Shown here piece after piece: positions 32,807-40,966 of a stretch of DNA of 58,975 bases. The DNA comes from Actinomycetes bacterium (GTDB taxonomy: Bacteria > Actinomycetota > UBA4738 > HRBIN12), in assembly GCA_021155985.1 (NCBI GenBank), contig JAJNBA010000003.1, forward strand, positions 1 to 58,975, given 5' to 3'. The notes below the pieces were generated by a model. The model was not told the DNA's origin and made no database searches. It saw only the letters and a list, made by a program, of their open reading frames with translations. Made by a program: the position numbers and the translations under genes. Position 1 is the first letter of the stretch. Every line of letters begins with the position of its first letter.

Positions 32807-32814
32807 GGCGGACC

Positions 32815-32820
32815 AGACTA
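32815..32820 (-). promoter_or_regulatory. -10 box TAGTCT of the MgtC gene
   Basis: TAGTCT on the minus strand, 8 nt from GTG 32806. Confidence 0.45.
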
Positions 32821-32927
32821 GTCCGGAGACGGTCGACCGCCCCCGTGACCCGTTGAAGGGACCAGCCGGCGCCGGTACGGTCGGATGCGAGTGACGGAGA
32901 CGGCCCAGGACGGAAGGGGAGGGGAAG

Positions 32928-33509
32928 ATGCGGATCGGTCGACCGGTCGTGGTGCTCGGTGCGGTGATCGTCGCGACGCTCTCACTGGGGCTCGCCCCGG
33001 CGGCTGCACCGCCGGCCTGTACCTGGACGGGGACGCCGGGCCCGGACGAGAAACACGGAACGCCCGGCAACGATGTCTTGTGTGGCATGGGTGGCGACGA
33101 CAAGCTGTTCGGCGGTCGGGGGAACGATCGCCTGCGCGGCGGGTGGGGCGACGACTTCCTGACGGGAGAGGGCGGTGACGACGTCATCCACGGCCAGCAG
33201 GGCAGGGACACCATCATCGGACGCGGTGGGGACGATCGGATGCACGGCGGCAAGGGCATCGACGACGGTGACGGGGGCATCGGGAACGACGTCGTGGACG
33301 GGGGTCCCGGCCGCGATTCCACGCTCTACGGCGGCTCCGCCGGCGCGGATCGGGTGTTCGGTGGCGACGGGAACGACGCCTGCGTCACGACGATCGATGC
33401 GAGCGGGAACGACGCGGTGTTCGGCGGTCCGGGGATCGATCGCTACTGGTCCGACCCCGGCGATGACGTGACGAGCGCCGAGATCTTCGGTCCCTGCTTC
33501 GCGGAGTAG
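32928..33509 (+). CDS. Secreted RTX (hemolysin-type calcium-binding) repeat protein
   Basis: A 193-residue protein with an N-terminal Sec signal peptide (VVVLGAVIVATLSLGLAPAAA) and five to six nonapeptide repeats of the GGxGxDxL type (GGDDKLFGG, GNDRLRGG, GGDDVIHG). These form a calcium-binding beta-roll. Four Cys are present. The signal peptide suggests Sec export rather than type I secretion, although an ABC exporter gene follows. The ATG is preceded by GGAAGGGGAGGGGAAG, and a TACGGT box at 32876-32881 gives a leader of about 40 nt. Adhesion or surface roles are typical guesses. Confidence 0.85.
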   Translation: MRIGRPVVVLGAVIVATLSLGLAPAAAPPACTWTGTPGPDEKHGTPGNDVLCGMGGDDKLFGGRGNDRLRGGWGDDFLTGEGGDDVIHGQQGRDTIIGRGGDDRMHGGKGIDDGDGGIGNDVVDGGPGRDSTLYGGSAGADRVFGGDGNDACVTTIDASGNDAVFGGPGIDRYWSDPGDDVTSAEIFGPCFAE

Positions 33510-33551
33510 CTCGGTAGAACGGGGGCGGCGGGCGTAGCTCGCAGCCCCCCG

Positions 33552-33557
33552 TATGCT
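33552..33557 (+). promoter_or_regulatory. -10 box TATGCT of the ABC exporter gene
   Basis: TATGCT ends 6 nt before ATG 33564. Confidence 0.55.
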
Positions 33558-33563
33558 CGCTCC

Positions 33564-35522
33564 ATGGGTCGTCACGGCTTCTTCCGCGTCTCTCCGATCG
33601 ACGAGGATCACCGGAAGGTCGACCGTGCGACCGTCCGTCGCGTGGTCGGCACCTTCCGTCCGTACAAGGGCAAGGTCGGGCTGGTGGGGTTGATGATCGG
33701 CGTCACGTCGGGGCTCGGCGTGATCAACCCGCTGATGATCGTGGCGGTCTTCGACAACGCGCTGTTCGGTCCGAACGGCACGTGCCAGGGCCAGCCCTGC
33801 CCGAACCTGCCGCTGCTCTACTTCTACGTCGGGGTGATGATCGCGGTCCCGATCGTGACCAGCATCATCGGGATCGCCCAGACCTACCTCACGAACGACG
33901 TCGGCCTGAACGTGATGCAGGACCTCCGGAACCGGTTGTACCAACACCTCCAGGCGATGCCGCTGCGGTTCTTCACGACGACGCGCACGGGCGAGATCCA
34001 GTCCCGGCTGGCGAACGACGTGGGTGGCGTGCAGTCCGTCGTCACCGACACCGCGTCGACGGTCCTGTCCAACGTCGTCACGATCGTCAGCACGATCATC
34101 GCGATGCTCGTGATCTCGATCCCGCTCACCATCCTGTCGCTGTTGCTGATGCCGCTGTTCCTCTGGCTCACCGTGAAGGTCGGCAAGGCTCGGCGGGAGG
34201 TCGCGACCAACACGCAGCGGACGCTGGCGGACATGACGACGATCACCGAGGAGACCCTCAGCGTCAGCGGGATCCTCCTGTCGAAGGCGTTCGGACGGCA
34301 GCGGTTCGAAAGCGAGCGGTTCCGGACCGAGAACGAACGGCTGACCGGCTTCCTGCTCCGCCAGACGATGATCGGCCGGTCGTTCTTCGCCCTCGTCGGG
34401 ACCTTCTTCTCGATCACGCCCGCGCTCGTGTACCTCGTGGCCGGCTGGGTGAACTCGAACACGGGAGCGAACGTGATCGAAGCAGGGATGCTCGTCGGGT
34501 TCACCACGCTGCAATCCCGGCTCTTCTTCCCGATCGGCTCGATGCTCCAAGTGTCCACCGAGGTGCAGTCCTCGTTGGCCCTGTTCGATCGGATCTTCGA
34601 GTACCTGGACCTCCCGCACGAGATCCACGACGCGCCGGATGCGGTGGCCCTCGATGACGTGTCCGGCCACGTGCGACTGCGGGACGTGCGGTTCCGTTAC
34701 GAGGATCCACCCGACGGCGTCCCCGTGTCCCCCGACGGGCCGCCGCTCGCCGACGACGATCCGGCGCCGCGGGAGTGGACGCTCGACGGAGTGGCCCTCG
34801 ACATCCGGCCGGGGCAGCTGGCCGCGCTTGTCGGACCGTCGGGAGCAGGGAAGACCACGGTGACCTACCTCGTGCCGCGGCTCTACGACGTGCAGGAAGG
34901 CTCGGTCGAGATCGACGGCCTCGACGTTCGGAGGATCACGCTCGAGTCGCTCGGCGAAGCGATCGGCGTGGTCACCCAGGAGACCTACCTGTTCCACGAC
35001 ACGGTCCGCCGGAACCTCCAGTACGGGAAGCCCGACGCGACCGACGAGGAGCTCACCACTGCCGCGAAGGCGGCGAACATCCACGACCGGATCGCGGAGC
35101 TCCCCGAGGGGTACGACACCGTCGTCGGCGAGCGCGGTTACAAGCTGTCCGGAGGAGAGAAGCAGCGGCTCGCGATCGCCCGCGTCGTCCTGAAGGACCC
35201 GCGGATCCTCATCCTCGACGAGGCGACCTCGTCGCTGGACACGACCTCCGAGCGACTCGTGCAATCCGCGCTGGAGCCGTTGATGAAGGGCCGAACGACG
35301 ATCGCGATCGCCCACCGGCTCTCCACGATCCTGTCGGCGGACGTGATCTTCGTGCTCGATCGTGGGCGGATCGTGGAGCAGGGGACCCACGAGGAGCTGG
35401 TCGAACGGAACGGTCTCTACGCGCAGCTCTACGAGCAGCAGTTCCGCGGCGGGCTCGTGGAGGCGGAGTTCGAGGACGGCGTGATCCTCGCGTCAGGCGA
35501 GGTCGTTCGCACCGAGAGCTGA
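33564..35522 (+). CDS. ABC-type exporter, fused membrane and ATPase domains
   Basis: A 652-residue half-transporter of the MsbA/MDR type. Six membrane helices occupy about residues 40-330, with a Cys-containing extracellular loop after helix 1 (GTCQGQPCPN). The ATPase has GPSGAGKTT, the Q-loop VVTQETYLF, LSGGEKQRLA, LILDEATSSLD and the H-loop AHRLST. It should act as a homodimer, since no partner half-transporter is adjacent. Substrate unknown. The gene has its own leaderless promoter, so cotranscription with the RTX gene is unlikely. Confidence 0.92.
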   Translation: MGRHGFFRVSPIDEDHRKVDRATVRRVVGTFRPYKGKVGLVGLMIGVTSGLGVINPLMIVAVFDNALFGPNGTCQGQPCPNLPLLYFYVGVMIAVPIVTSIIGIAQTYLTNDVGLNVMQDLRNRLYQHLQAMPLRFFTTTRTGEIQSRLANDVGGVQSVVTDTASTVLSNVVTIVSTIIAMLVISIPLTILSLLLMPLFLWLTVKVGKARREVATNTQRTLADMTTITEETLSVSGILLSKAFGRQRFESERFRTENERLTGFLLRQTMIGRSFFALVGTFFSITPALVYLVAGWVNSNTGANVIEAGMLVGFTTLQSRLFFPIGSMLQVSTEVQSSLALFDRIFEYLDLPHEIHDAPDAVALDDVSGHVRLRDVRFRYEDPPDGVPVSPDGPPLADDDPAPREWTLDGVALDIRPGQLAALVGPSGAGKTTVTYLVPRLYDVQEGSVEIDGLDVRRITLESLGEAIGVVTQETYLFHDTVRRNLQYGKPDATDEELTTAAKAANIHDRIAELPEGYDTVVGERGYKLSGGEKQRLAIARVVLKDPRILILDEATSSLDTTSERLVQSALEPLMKGRTTIAIAHRLSTILSADVIFVLDRGRIVEQGTHEELVERNGLYAQLYEQQFRGGLVEAEFEDGVILASGEVVRTES

Positions 35523-35532
35523 AGCTGTCGCG

Positions 35533-35649
35533 CTAGTACCCGCCGCCGCCGCCCGGGCAGGACACCAGCAGGACGGTCATCGCGAGCACCGCGATCCAGA
35601 TCTTCGAGGGCCAGATCGGGCCAGGGAACGCCGTTATCCGTTGCCGCAT
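35533..35649 (-). CDS. 38-residue lipopeptide-like small protein
   Basis: ATG 35649 encodes a basic N-terminus, a short hydrophobic stretch (KIWIAVLAMTVLLVSC) ending in a lipobox-like LVSC, then PGGGGGY. It would give a very short acylated peptide if processed. No strong ribosome binding site is visible. It is too short for homology; the signal-like organisation is the only support. Confidence 0.4.
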   Translation of the reverse strand: MRQRITAFPGPIWPSKIWIAVLAMTVLLVSCPGGGGGY

Positions 35650-35664
35650 GCCGGAACCATTCCC

Positions 35665-36183
35665 TCAGGTCGGGCTCCTCGAAACCACGAGCTCCTTCCT
35701 GTAGGTGAGCAGGATGAACCCGTCCGGGTACACGCGATCTTGGAGTCGCTCGTAGCCGAGGCGCTCGTACATCGCCTGCGCGGCTTCCATCCGCTGGGTC
35801 GTGTGCAGGGTCATGAAGGTCTTTCCGGCCTCTTGGGCTCGCGCTTCCGATGCCGCCATCAAGGCCCGCGCCACGCCCCGCGACCTCGCCGTCGGGTCCA
35901 CCCCCAGCATCCGGATGTGCGCCTCGCCCGGATCGAGCGGGCGGTGTTCCTGGTCGCCGTCGCGTACCCGCCCGTCGAGCTCGAGGGTCAGCGATCCGAG
36001 GACGCGTCCGTCTTCGACGGCCACCATGATCGTCGTCTGGTCGGCGCGAGCTCGGACGTCGGCGATCCGGAGGAGATAGCGCTCCCAGTCGTCCTCACCT
36101 GGCCGAACGTATTCGCGATACGCCTCCGCGGTGACCCGTCCGGCCTCGGCGTGTTCCGCGGGGGTGGCTTCCCGGATCTCCAT
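35665..36183 (-). CDS. GNAT family N-acetyltransferase
   Basis: A 172-residue GNAT enzyme. The acetyl-CoA pyrophosphate loop is MLGVDPTARSRGVARALM and the C-terminal ERLGYERLQDRVY is typical of the fold. ATG 36183 is set by a TAGCCT box 7 nt upstream. It is divergent from the MarR gene, which may control it. Acceptor unknown. Confidence 0.88.
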   Translation of the reverse strand: MEIREATPAEHAEAGRVTAEAYREYVRPGEDDWERYLLRIADVRARADQTTIMVAVEDGRVLGSLTLELDGRVRDGDQEHRPLDPGEAHIRMLGVDPTARSRGVARALMAASEARAQEAGKTFMTLHTTQRMEAAQAMYERLGYERLQDRVYPDGFILLTYRKELVVSRSPT

Positions 36184-36190
36184 CGCCGGA

Positions 36191-36196
36191 AGGCTA
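36191..36196 (-). promoter_or_regulatory. -10 box TAGCCT of the GNAT gene
   Basis: TAGCCT on the minus strand, 7 nt from ATG 36183. Confidence 0.5.
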
Positions 36197-36276
36197 GCGG
36201 AGTGCTCCGCGTGCGACCGGGCGTCGATGACCGTCAGGTTCGTTGACTTCCCGAGGAGGAAAGGGAGGATGGAGCG

Positions 36277-36711
36277 GTGACGGAACCCCAGCTGGGACGC
36301 CAGCTCCTCGCGGCGCACCGGACGCTCGCCGCAGAGCTCGTGGTGGAGCTCGAGGAGCGAGGATGGCCCGAGCTCCGAGCGTCCCAGGCCTCGTTGGTGC
36401 TGAACGTCGACCGGCGCTCCGGCACCCGGTTGACCGAGCTCGCCCGCCGGGCCGGGGTCACGAAGCAAGCGATGATGGTCGTCGTGGACGAACTCGAAGT
36501 GCGAGGGTTCGTCCGCCGGACACCGGACCCGGACGACGGACGGGCGAAGGTGGTCCGGCTGACAGCGCGAGGAAGGACGCTCGGCGCCGAGTGCCGGAGG
36601 GCTGTCGCGGCGGTCGAGGCTCGGACGAGGAGGACGCTGGGCGGGCGGCGCTACGAGGGATTGCGCGAGGCGCTCGACCTCCTGCTCGAGACCGAGGAGG
36701 AGACCGCGTGA
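36277..36711 (+). CDS. MarR family transcriptional regulator
   Basis: A 144-residue winged-helix regulator. The recognition region LTELARRAGVTKQAMMVVVDELEVRGFVRR is represented by LARRAGVTKQAM and the wing PDPDDGRAKVVRLTARG is characteristic. GTG 36277 has AGGAAAGGGAGG upstream. It is divergent from a GNAT gene and convergent with a sarcosine-oxidase-like gene, six bases apart. The target operon is not evident; no clear palindrome was noticed in the divergent gap. Confidence 0.9.
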   Translation: MTEPQLGRQLLAAHRTLAAELVVELEERGWPELRASQASLVLNVDRRSGTRLTELARRAGVTKQAMMVVVDELEVRGFVRRTPDPDDGRAKVVRLTARGRTLGAECRRAVAAVEARTRRTLGGRRYEGLREALDLLLETEEETA

Positions 36712-36717
36712 GCGGCG

Positions 36718-37821
36718 TCAGGCTCGGAGGGCGGGCCGATCGGCTCGGAACCGTTCCAGGGGGAACTCTGGCGCTTCACCGGTGACGAGATCCGCCAGCA
36801 CCTCACCGATGAGCGGTGTGAATTTGAAGCCGTGGCCGCTACACGGGGACGCGACCACGAGCGGTCCGACCCGATCGAGGACGAAGTCCTCGTCGGGCGT
36901 CCTCGTGTAGAGGCACGTCTCGGTGCGGAGGGACCTGGCACCGGACACGAGCCGCCGCCCCACCCAGTCGGCCACCCGAAGCTCGCGTGCCTCGTCGGCG
37001 TCGAACGATCTCGTGTCCGGATCGACGACCGGGCCGGACAGATGGGCGCCTGCCTTGATCGTGCCGGGCTCGAAGGGGTCGGGAACGATGTACGGCGGCT
37101 GCTCGGGCGCCTCGTCCCAATCGATCACGGTGGGCAGGTCCGTGGCGTCCGCGTCGAAGTACGTCGCCTGCTCGAGGGTTGGTTCCACCGTCAGAGGGAT
37201 CCCCGCCCGCTCGAGCAGCGAGCTCGACCACGCGCCGGCTGCCACGATCGCCACCGTCGCCCGGATCGTGCTCGACGCCGCCACCACCTCCACGCCGTCC
37301 CCGCTCGCGGCGATCGATTCCGCCGCCGTTTCCTCCCGAACATCGGCACCGAGCGCTCTCGCCAGGCGGGCGAGGATCCGAACCGCCTCCTGAGAACGCA
37401 GGACCGCCCCGTCGGGCTGGTACACGAAGGACGAGCGAGGCGGGAAACGGAGCATCGGCCAGCGCTCGGCGACCTCGGCGTCCGACGGGCGTTCGAGGCG
37501 CTCGCCGGCGTGCTCGAGGGCTCGTGCCGACGCCTCGGTCGCCACGCCCACGTCGAGCCCGCCCACCACGCGCAGCAGCTCCACGCCGGCGTCGTCCTCC
37601 AGCTCCCGCCATCGCTCCAGGGAGCGCCTGGCCATCCGGACGTAGAGAGGATCGTGATACGTGAGGCGGAAGTTGCGGGTCGTCCCCGCGGTGCTTCCCC
37701 TGGCGTGCCCGAGGGTGAATCGCTCGAGCAGGATCACGGCACGCCCCTTCGCGCTGAGCGCGCGCGCCGCGGCCGTCCCCATCGGGCCGCCTCCCACGAT
37801 CACGACGTCGACGTGCTCCAT
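36718..37821 (-). CDS. FAD-dependent amine oxidase of the monomeric sarcosine oxidase type
   Basis: A 367-residue DAO-family flavoenzyme. The Rossmann start is DVVIVGGGPMGTAAA; STAGTTRNFRLTY is the N-methyl amino acid oxidase signature. The C-terminal SPCSGHGFKFTPLIGE contains the Cys that covalently binds FAD in monomeric sarcosine oxidase and N-methyltryptophan oxidase. It should oxidatively demethylate a secondary or tertiary amine to give formaldehyde and hydrogen peroxide. ATG 37821 has a TACGCT box 9 nt upstream. Exact substrate unknown. Confidence 0.88.
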   Translation of the reverse strand: MEHVDVVIVGGGPMGTAAARALSAKGRAVILLERFTLGHARGSTAGTTRNFRLTYHDPLYVRMARRSLERWRELEDDAGVELLRVVGGLDVGVATEASARALEHAGERLERPSDAEVAERWPMLRFPPRSSFVYQPDGAVLRSQEAVRILARLARALGADVREETAAESIAASGDGVEVVAASSTIRATVAIVAAGAWSSSLLERAGIPLTVEPTLEQATYFDADATDLPTVIDWDEAPEQPPYIVPDPFEPGTIKAGAHLSGPVVDPDTRSFDADEARELRVADWVGRRLVSGARSLRTETCLYTRTPDEDFVLDRVGPLVVASPCSGHGFKFTPLIGEVLADLVTGEAPEFPLERFRADRPALRA

Positions 37822-37830
37822 CGCGGGCGG

Positions 37831-37836
37831 AGCGTA
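37831..37836 (-). promoter_or_regulatory. -10 box TACGCT of the amine oxidase gene
   Basis: TACGCT on the minus strand, 9 nt from ATG 37821. Confidence 0.4.
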
Positions 37837-37876
37837 CCGGGTAGTGGACGCGGCTCGTGAGCCGGGCGAGACTCGG

Positions 37877-39136
37877 GTGGTGACGGAGCCGAGTCCTCCC
37901 GCCGCGGAGCCGACGATCGACGTTCCCGAGCCGGACCGGGAGATGTGGCGGCGCCGGTGGCCGCCGATGTCCTACTGGATCCGGCTGCTGCTGACGATCG
38001 CGGCCGTCGCCGCCGTGCTGGTGGCGCTGTGGTCGGTGATCAACATCGTGATCCTGGTCCTGATGTCCCTGGTGCTGGCGATCGGCCTGGATCCGGCGGT
38101 TCGCTGGATCGAGCGGCGTGGCCGGTCCCGCGGCCGGGGGGTGACGATCATCTTCCTGGGAGCCCTCGCCGTCGTGATCCTCTTCGCCTCGTTGGTGATC
38201 CCGCCCCTCGTCACCCAGGTGGGCGAGCTCGCCGACGACATCCCGGGGTACGTCGAACGACTGTCCCGACGCGACGACGCTCTCGGGCGCTATTTCCAAG
38301 AGAACGACGTGTCGGATCAGCTTCAGGCGTTCGTGAAGGATCTCCCGAAGAAGATCACGACCTCCTTCGGGACGATCGTCGGGGTCGCCGGGAAGGTCGG
38401 GGGCGCGCTCTTCAACATCCTCACGGTGGCGATCCTCACGATCTACTTCATGCTCTCGCTGCCCAGGATGCGCGGGACCGCCGTGGTCTGGTTCGCGCCG
38501 GAGACGCGTGAACGCGCCGAGGCGGTGATGGACCAAGCCATCCTGCGGATCGGCGCGTACGTGGCCGGGATCCTGACCACCGCATCGATCGCCGGAACCT
38601 CCGCCCTGGTGTTCTTCTGGATCCTGGGGCTGTTCGATATCGGGATCCCGTTCGCGGTGCCTCTCGCCGTGTTCTCCGGGCTGCTCGGGCTCATCCCGGC
38701 GGTCGGTGCGTACATCGGGGCCGCACCCGCGGTGATCGTTGGCTTCTTCCAGGAACCGATCACGGGCGTCCTGATCCTCATCTACTTCATCGTGTATCAG
38801 CAGGTCGAGAACTACGTGATCCAGCCGCGAATCATGAAGAACGCCGTCAACCTGTCGCCGGTCGCGGTGGTCATCTCTACCCTCGTGCTCGGTTCGCTCG
38901 CGGGATTCGCCGGTGCCGTCCTGGCGCTGCCGGCGGCGGCCACGATGAAGGTCATCCTCGTCGAGGTGTTCCTGCGCGACCGGGTCGCCGAAGGCGACCC
39001 GGCCGCGCAGGAGAAGCTCGAGGAGCACGATCGGGCCGAAGCCGAGGCGCAGGCGGACGCGCGTGAGCGAGCGCACGCTCGTCGCCGCCTCGTCGAACGC
39101 ATGCGGGACCGTTTCGCGCGAACGCCGCCCGAGTAG
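37877..39136 (+). CDS. AI-2E family (PerM-like) transporter
   Basis: A protein of about 419 residues of the AI-2 exporter/PerM family. About eight hydrophobic segments are present, with the family signatures LVLAIGLDPAVRWIERRG near the N-terminus and LGLIPAVGAYIGAAPA in the second half. The C-terminal about 55 residues are highly charged (EEHDRAEAEAQADARE), probably a cytoplasmic helix. The start is uncertain: GTG 37844, 37877 and 37880 are in frame and no clear ribosome site decides. Members export AI-2 or act as ion antiporters; the substrate here is open. Confidence 0.85.
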   Translation: MVTEPSPPAAEPTIDVPEPDREMWRRRWPPMSYWIRLLLTIAAVAAVLVALWSVINIVILVLMSLVLAIGLDPAVRWIERRGRSRGRGVTIIFLGALAVVILFASLVIPPLVTQVGELADDIPGYVERLSRRDDALGRYFQENDVSDQLQAFVKDLPKKITTSFGTIVGVAGKVGGALFNILTVAILTIYFMLSLPRMRGTAVVWFAPETRERAEAVMDQAILRIGAYVAGILTTASIAGTSALVFFWILGLFDIGIPFAVPLAVFSGLLGLIPAVGAYIGAAPAVIVGFFQEPITGVLILIYFIVYQQVENYVIQPRIMKNAVNLSPVAVVISTLVLGSLAGFAGAVLALPAAATMKVILVEVFLRDRVAEGDPAAQEKLEEHDRAEAEAQADARERAHARRRLVERMRDRFARTPPE

Positions 39137-39139
39137 CAT
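39134..39139 (+). promoter_or_regulatory. -10 box TAGCAT of the DUF309 gene, overlapping the upstream stop codon
   Basis: The stop TAG of the transporter gene (39134-39136) begins TAGCAT, which ends 6 nt before GTG 39146. Confidence 0.55.
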
Positions 39140-39145
39140 CATCGT

Positions 39146-39658
39146 GTGCCTTCCGCAGACGATCCGCGCAGGACGGAGGCGACGGGGAAGACCGGCAAGC
39201 CCACGGAGACGCGGAACAAGCCGGAGCGACCTCGCGATCGACTGGGCCGCCCGCTCCCGTGGGGATCCGACGGGGATCTCGAGCTCGAGGACTTCGACGC
39301 GCTGAGCCTCGACGAGAATCACGAGGTCGGGCGAACGCACGCTCGATCCGGTCGCTGGTTCCCCGCCCACGAGGCCTGGGAGACCGCGTGGAAGCAGGCG
39401 CGTGACACGGAGGAAGCGGAGCTCTTCAAGGGGTTGTCCCAGATGGGGGCCGGCTACGTGCATCTTCTGCGGGGCAACGCACACGGGGCGTCCACCTTGC
39501 TCAGGCGGGCGGCCGGACGGATCCGGTCGTACGAGGACGGAACCCGGGGTGTTCCCACGACGGCGCTCGCCGTGCGCCTCCTCGCCGATGCGGACGCGGT
39601 CGATCGAGGCGACCTCGCTCCGGGGGAGCACGCGCCGGTCGCGCCCGTTGCCGTGTAG
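39146..39658 (+). CDS. DUF309 domain protein
   Basis: A 170-residue protein. The DUF309 core begins near residue 58 (NHEVGRTHARSGRWFPAHEAWETAW) with the conserved His and Trp pattern, followed by a helical segment with LFKGLSQMGAGYVHLLRGN. The N-terminal 50 residues are charged and likely disordered. Function unknown for the family. The stop TAG begins the TAGCCT box of the next gene. Confidence 0.85.
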   Translation: MPSADDPRRTEATGKTGKPTETRNKPERPRDRLGRPLPWGSDGDLELEDFDALSLDENHEVGRTHARSGRWFPAHEAWETAWKQARDTEEAELFKGLSQMGAGYVHLLRGNAHGASTLLRRAAGRIRSYEDGTRGVPTTALAVRLLADADAVDRGDLAPGEHAPVAPVAV

Positions 39659-39661
39659 CCT
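39656..39661 (+). promoter_or_regulatory. -10 box TAGCCT of the methyltransferase gene, overlapping the DUF309 stop
   Basis: The TAG stop (39656-39658) begins TAGCCT, which ends 6 nt before GTG 39668. Confidence 0.55.
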
Positions 39662-39667
39662 GGAGTG

Positions 39668-40381
39668 GTGAGCCAGGCCGTGAGCGAGGTCAACTGGACC
39701 GGGCGGACGGGTCCCTTCACGTTCCGCGTGAACCCGGGCGTGTTCGCGCCGACCCACACCAGCAAGACGATCGCCGAGGCCCTCGAGGTCGGTCCGGGCG
39801 ACACCGTGATCGATGTCGGCTGTGGGTCCGGTGTGCTGTCGTTCGTCGCCGCCCGCCTCGGAGCTGACCGCGTCGTGGGCTGCGACATCTCCGAAGAAGC
39901 CGTGGAGATGGCCCGATTGAACGCCAGGGCCCTGGGGCTCGAGGAGCGGTGCGAGTTCCGCGTGGGCAGCCTGCTCGACCCGGTCCGTGATCTCCGGGCC
40001 GACGTCCTGATCGGAGACGTCTCGGGGATCCCGGACGAGATCGCGCAGGTCGCCGGCTGGTTCCCCGACGGGAGGGCCGGTGGACCCACGGGAGCGGAGC
40101 TCCCCTCCGCGATGCTCGAGTCGATCGGGGAGACGCTGAAGCGGGGAGGGCATCTCTATCTGCCCACGGGCACGATCCAGGACGAGCGGACCATCCTCGC
40201 GAAGGCCCGAGAGCTCTTCGGCGAGCGGATGCAGGCCGTCATCGAGCGAGACTTCCCGCTCCCGGATGTGGTTGGCAAGTCGCTCGCGGCCGCGCGCATG
40301 ATGAAGGACGGGCTCCTGAACCTGCACAAGCGAGGATCGCGCTTCCTGTGGCGTCTCCGCGTCTGGCGCTGCGAGCGCTGA
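39668..40381 (+). CDS. Class I SAM-dependent methyltransferase (PrmA/HemK-like fold)
   Basis: A 237-residue methyltransferase. Motif I is VIDVGCGSGVLSFVAA, the acidic motif II is VVGCDIS, and post-I DVLIGDVSGIP replaces the NPPY of HemK/PrmC, so a protein-glutamine target is not expected. PFTFRVNPGVFAPTHTSK at the N-terminus resembles the entry region of ribosomal L11 and RsmC-type enzymes. GTG 39668 is favoured over GTG 39665 by the leaderless box. Substrate unknown. Confidence 0.82.
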   Translation: MSQAVSEVNWTGRTGPFTFRVNPGVFAPTHTSKTIAEALEVGPGDTVIDVGCGSGVLSFVAARLGADRVVGCDISEEAVEMARLNARALGLEERCEFRVGSLLDPVRDLRADVLIGDVSGIPDEIAQVAGWFPDGRAGGPTGAELPSAMLESIGETLKRGGHLYLPTGTIQDERTILAKARELFGERMQAVIERDFPLPDVVGKSLAAARMMKDGLLNLHKRGSRFLWRLRVWRCER

Positions 40382-40400
40382 CGGACCCGTCGTCCGGCGC

Positions 40401-40946
40401 CTAGCTCCCGGCCGGCGCCTCGTCCCCTGGACGCAGCACCGCCACGGCACGCACCTCGTACCCCGCTTCACGGAGAAGATCCGCGCCTCCGCGATCGATC
40501 GCGAGGACGATGGCCACGATCTCCGCCCCGGCCGCCTCGAGCACCTCCGCGGCCGCCCGCACCTGATGTCCGGTCGTCGACACGTCCTCGACCAGCACGA
40601 CCCTGGCTCCGGCCTCGACCACGCCCTCCACCTGTGCCCTCGTTCCGTACTCCTTCGCCTGCTTCCGGACGACGGTCACGGGCAGTCCGGTCTCGAGGGA
40701 GACGGCCGCGACGAGGAGCATCGCGGCGCCCTCGGGAGCGCCGAGCATGGTCACGCCTGTCGGGAGGAGCGCCGAGGTGGCCCTCGCGACGTCGCGCAAC
40801 AGCGTGGGGTCCGTGAGGAATCGGAACTTGTCGAAGTACACGGACGACCGTTGCCCGTTCGAGAGCACGAAGTCTCCGCGCAGTTCCGAGGCGGCCACCA
40901 TCCGCCGCACGAGCTCGTCTTCCGTGGGCGTCGGAGTCGTGGTCAC
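40401..40946 (-). CDS. pyrE: Orotate phosphoribosyltransferase
   Basis: A 181-residue PRTase. VVLVEDVSTTGHQV is the PRPP-binding motif and VRKQAKEYGTRAQVEG the flexible catalytic loop with its Lys residues. It converts orotate and PRPP to OMP, step five of UMP synthesis. GTG 40946 is the start; the gene is divergent from pyrD, which supplies the previous step, from a shared overlapping -10 region. Confidence 0.93.
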   Translation of the reverse strand: MTTTPTPTEDELVRRMVAASELRGDFVLSNGQRSSVYFDKFRFLTDPTLLRDVARATSALLPTGVTMLGAPEGAAMLLVAAVSLETGLPVTVVRKQAKEYGTRAQVEGVVEAGARVVLVEDVSTTGHQVRAAAEVLEAAGAEIVAIVLAIDRGGADLLREAGYEVRAVAVLRPGDEAPAGS

Positions 40947-40954
40947 AGGGCGGC

Positions 40955-40961
40955 TAGCATA
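40955..40961. promoter_or_regulatory. Overlapping back-to-back -10 boxes for pyrE and pyrD
   Basis: Plus strand TAGCAT (40955-40960) lies 6 nt before pyrD GTG 40967. Minus strand TATGCT (40961-40956) lies 9 nt before pyrE GTG 40946. The two hexamers overlap by 5 bp inside TATGCTAGCATA-like symmetry, so polymerases could not occupy both at once. Confidence 0.6.
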
Positions 40962-40966
40962 CGGGC

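Noticed and set aside
32982-35390. An 802-residue minus-strand open frame opposite the ABC exporter
   Set aside because: Low-complexity Arg/Asp/Val/His composition and full overlap with a gene of clear family; a shadow frame.
36839-40471. A 1210-residue open frame on the minus strand
   Set aside because: It is antisense to the transporter, DUF309 and methyltransferase genes and out of frame with the amine oxidase, is extremely rich in Arg, Asp and Gly, and has no domain. High GC removes stops from unused frames.
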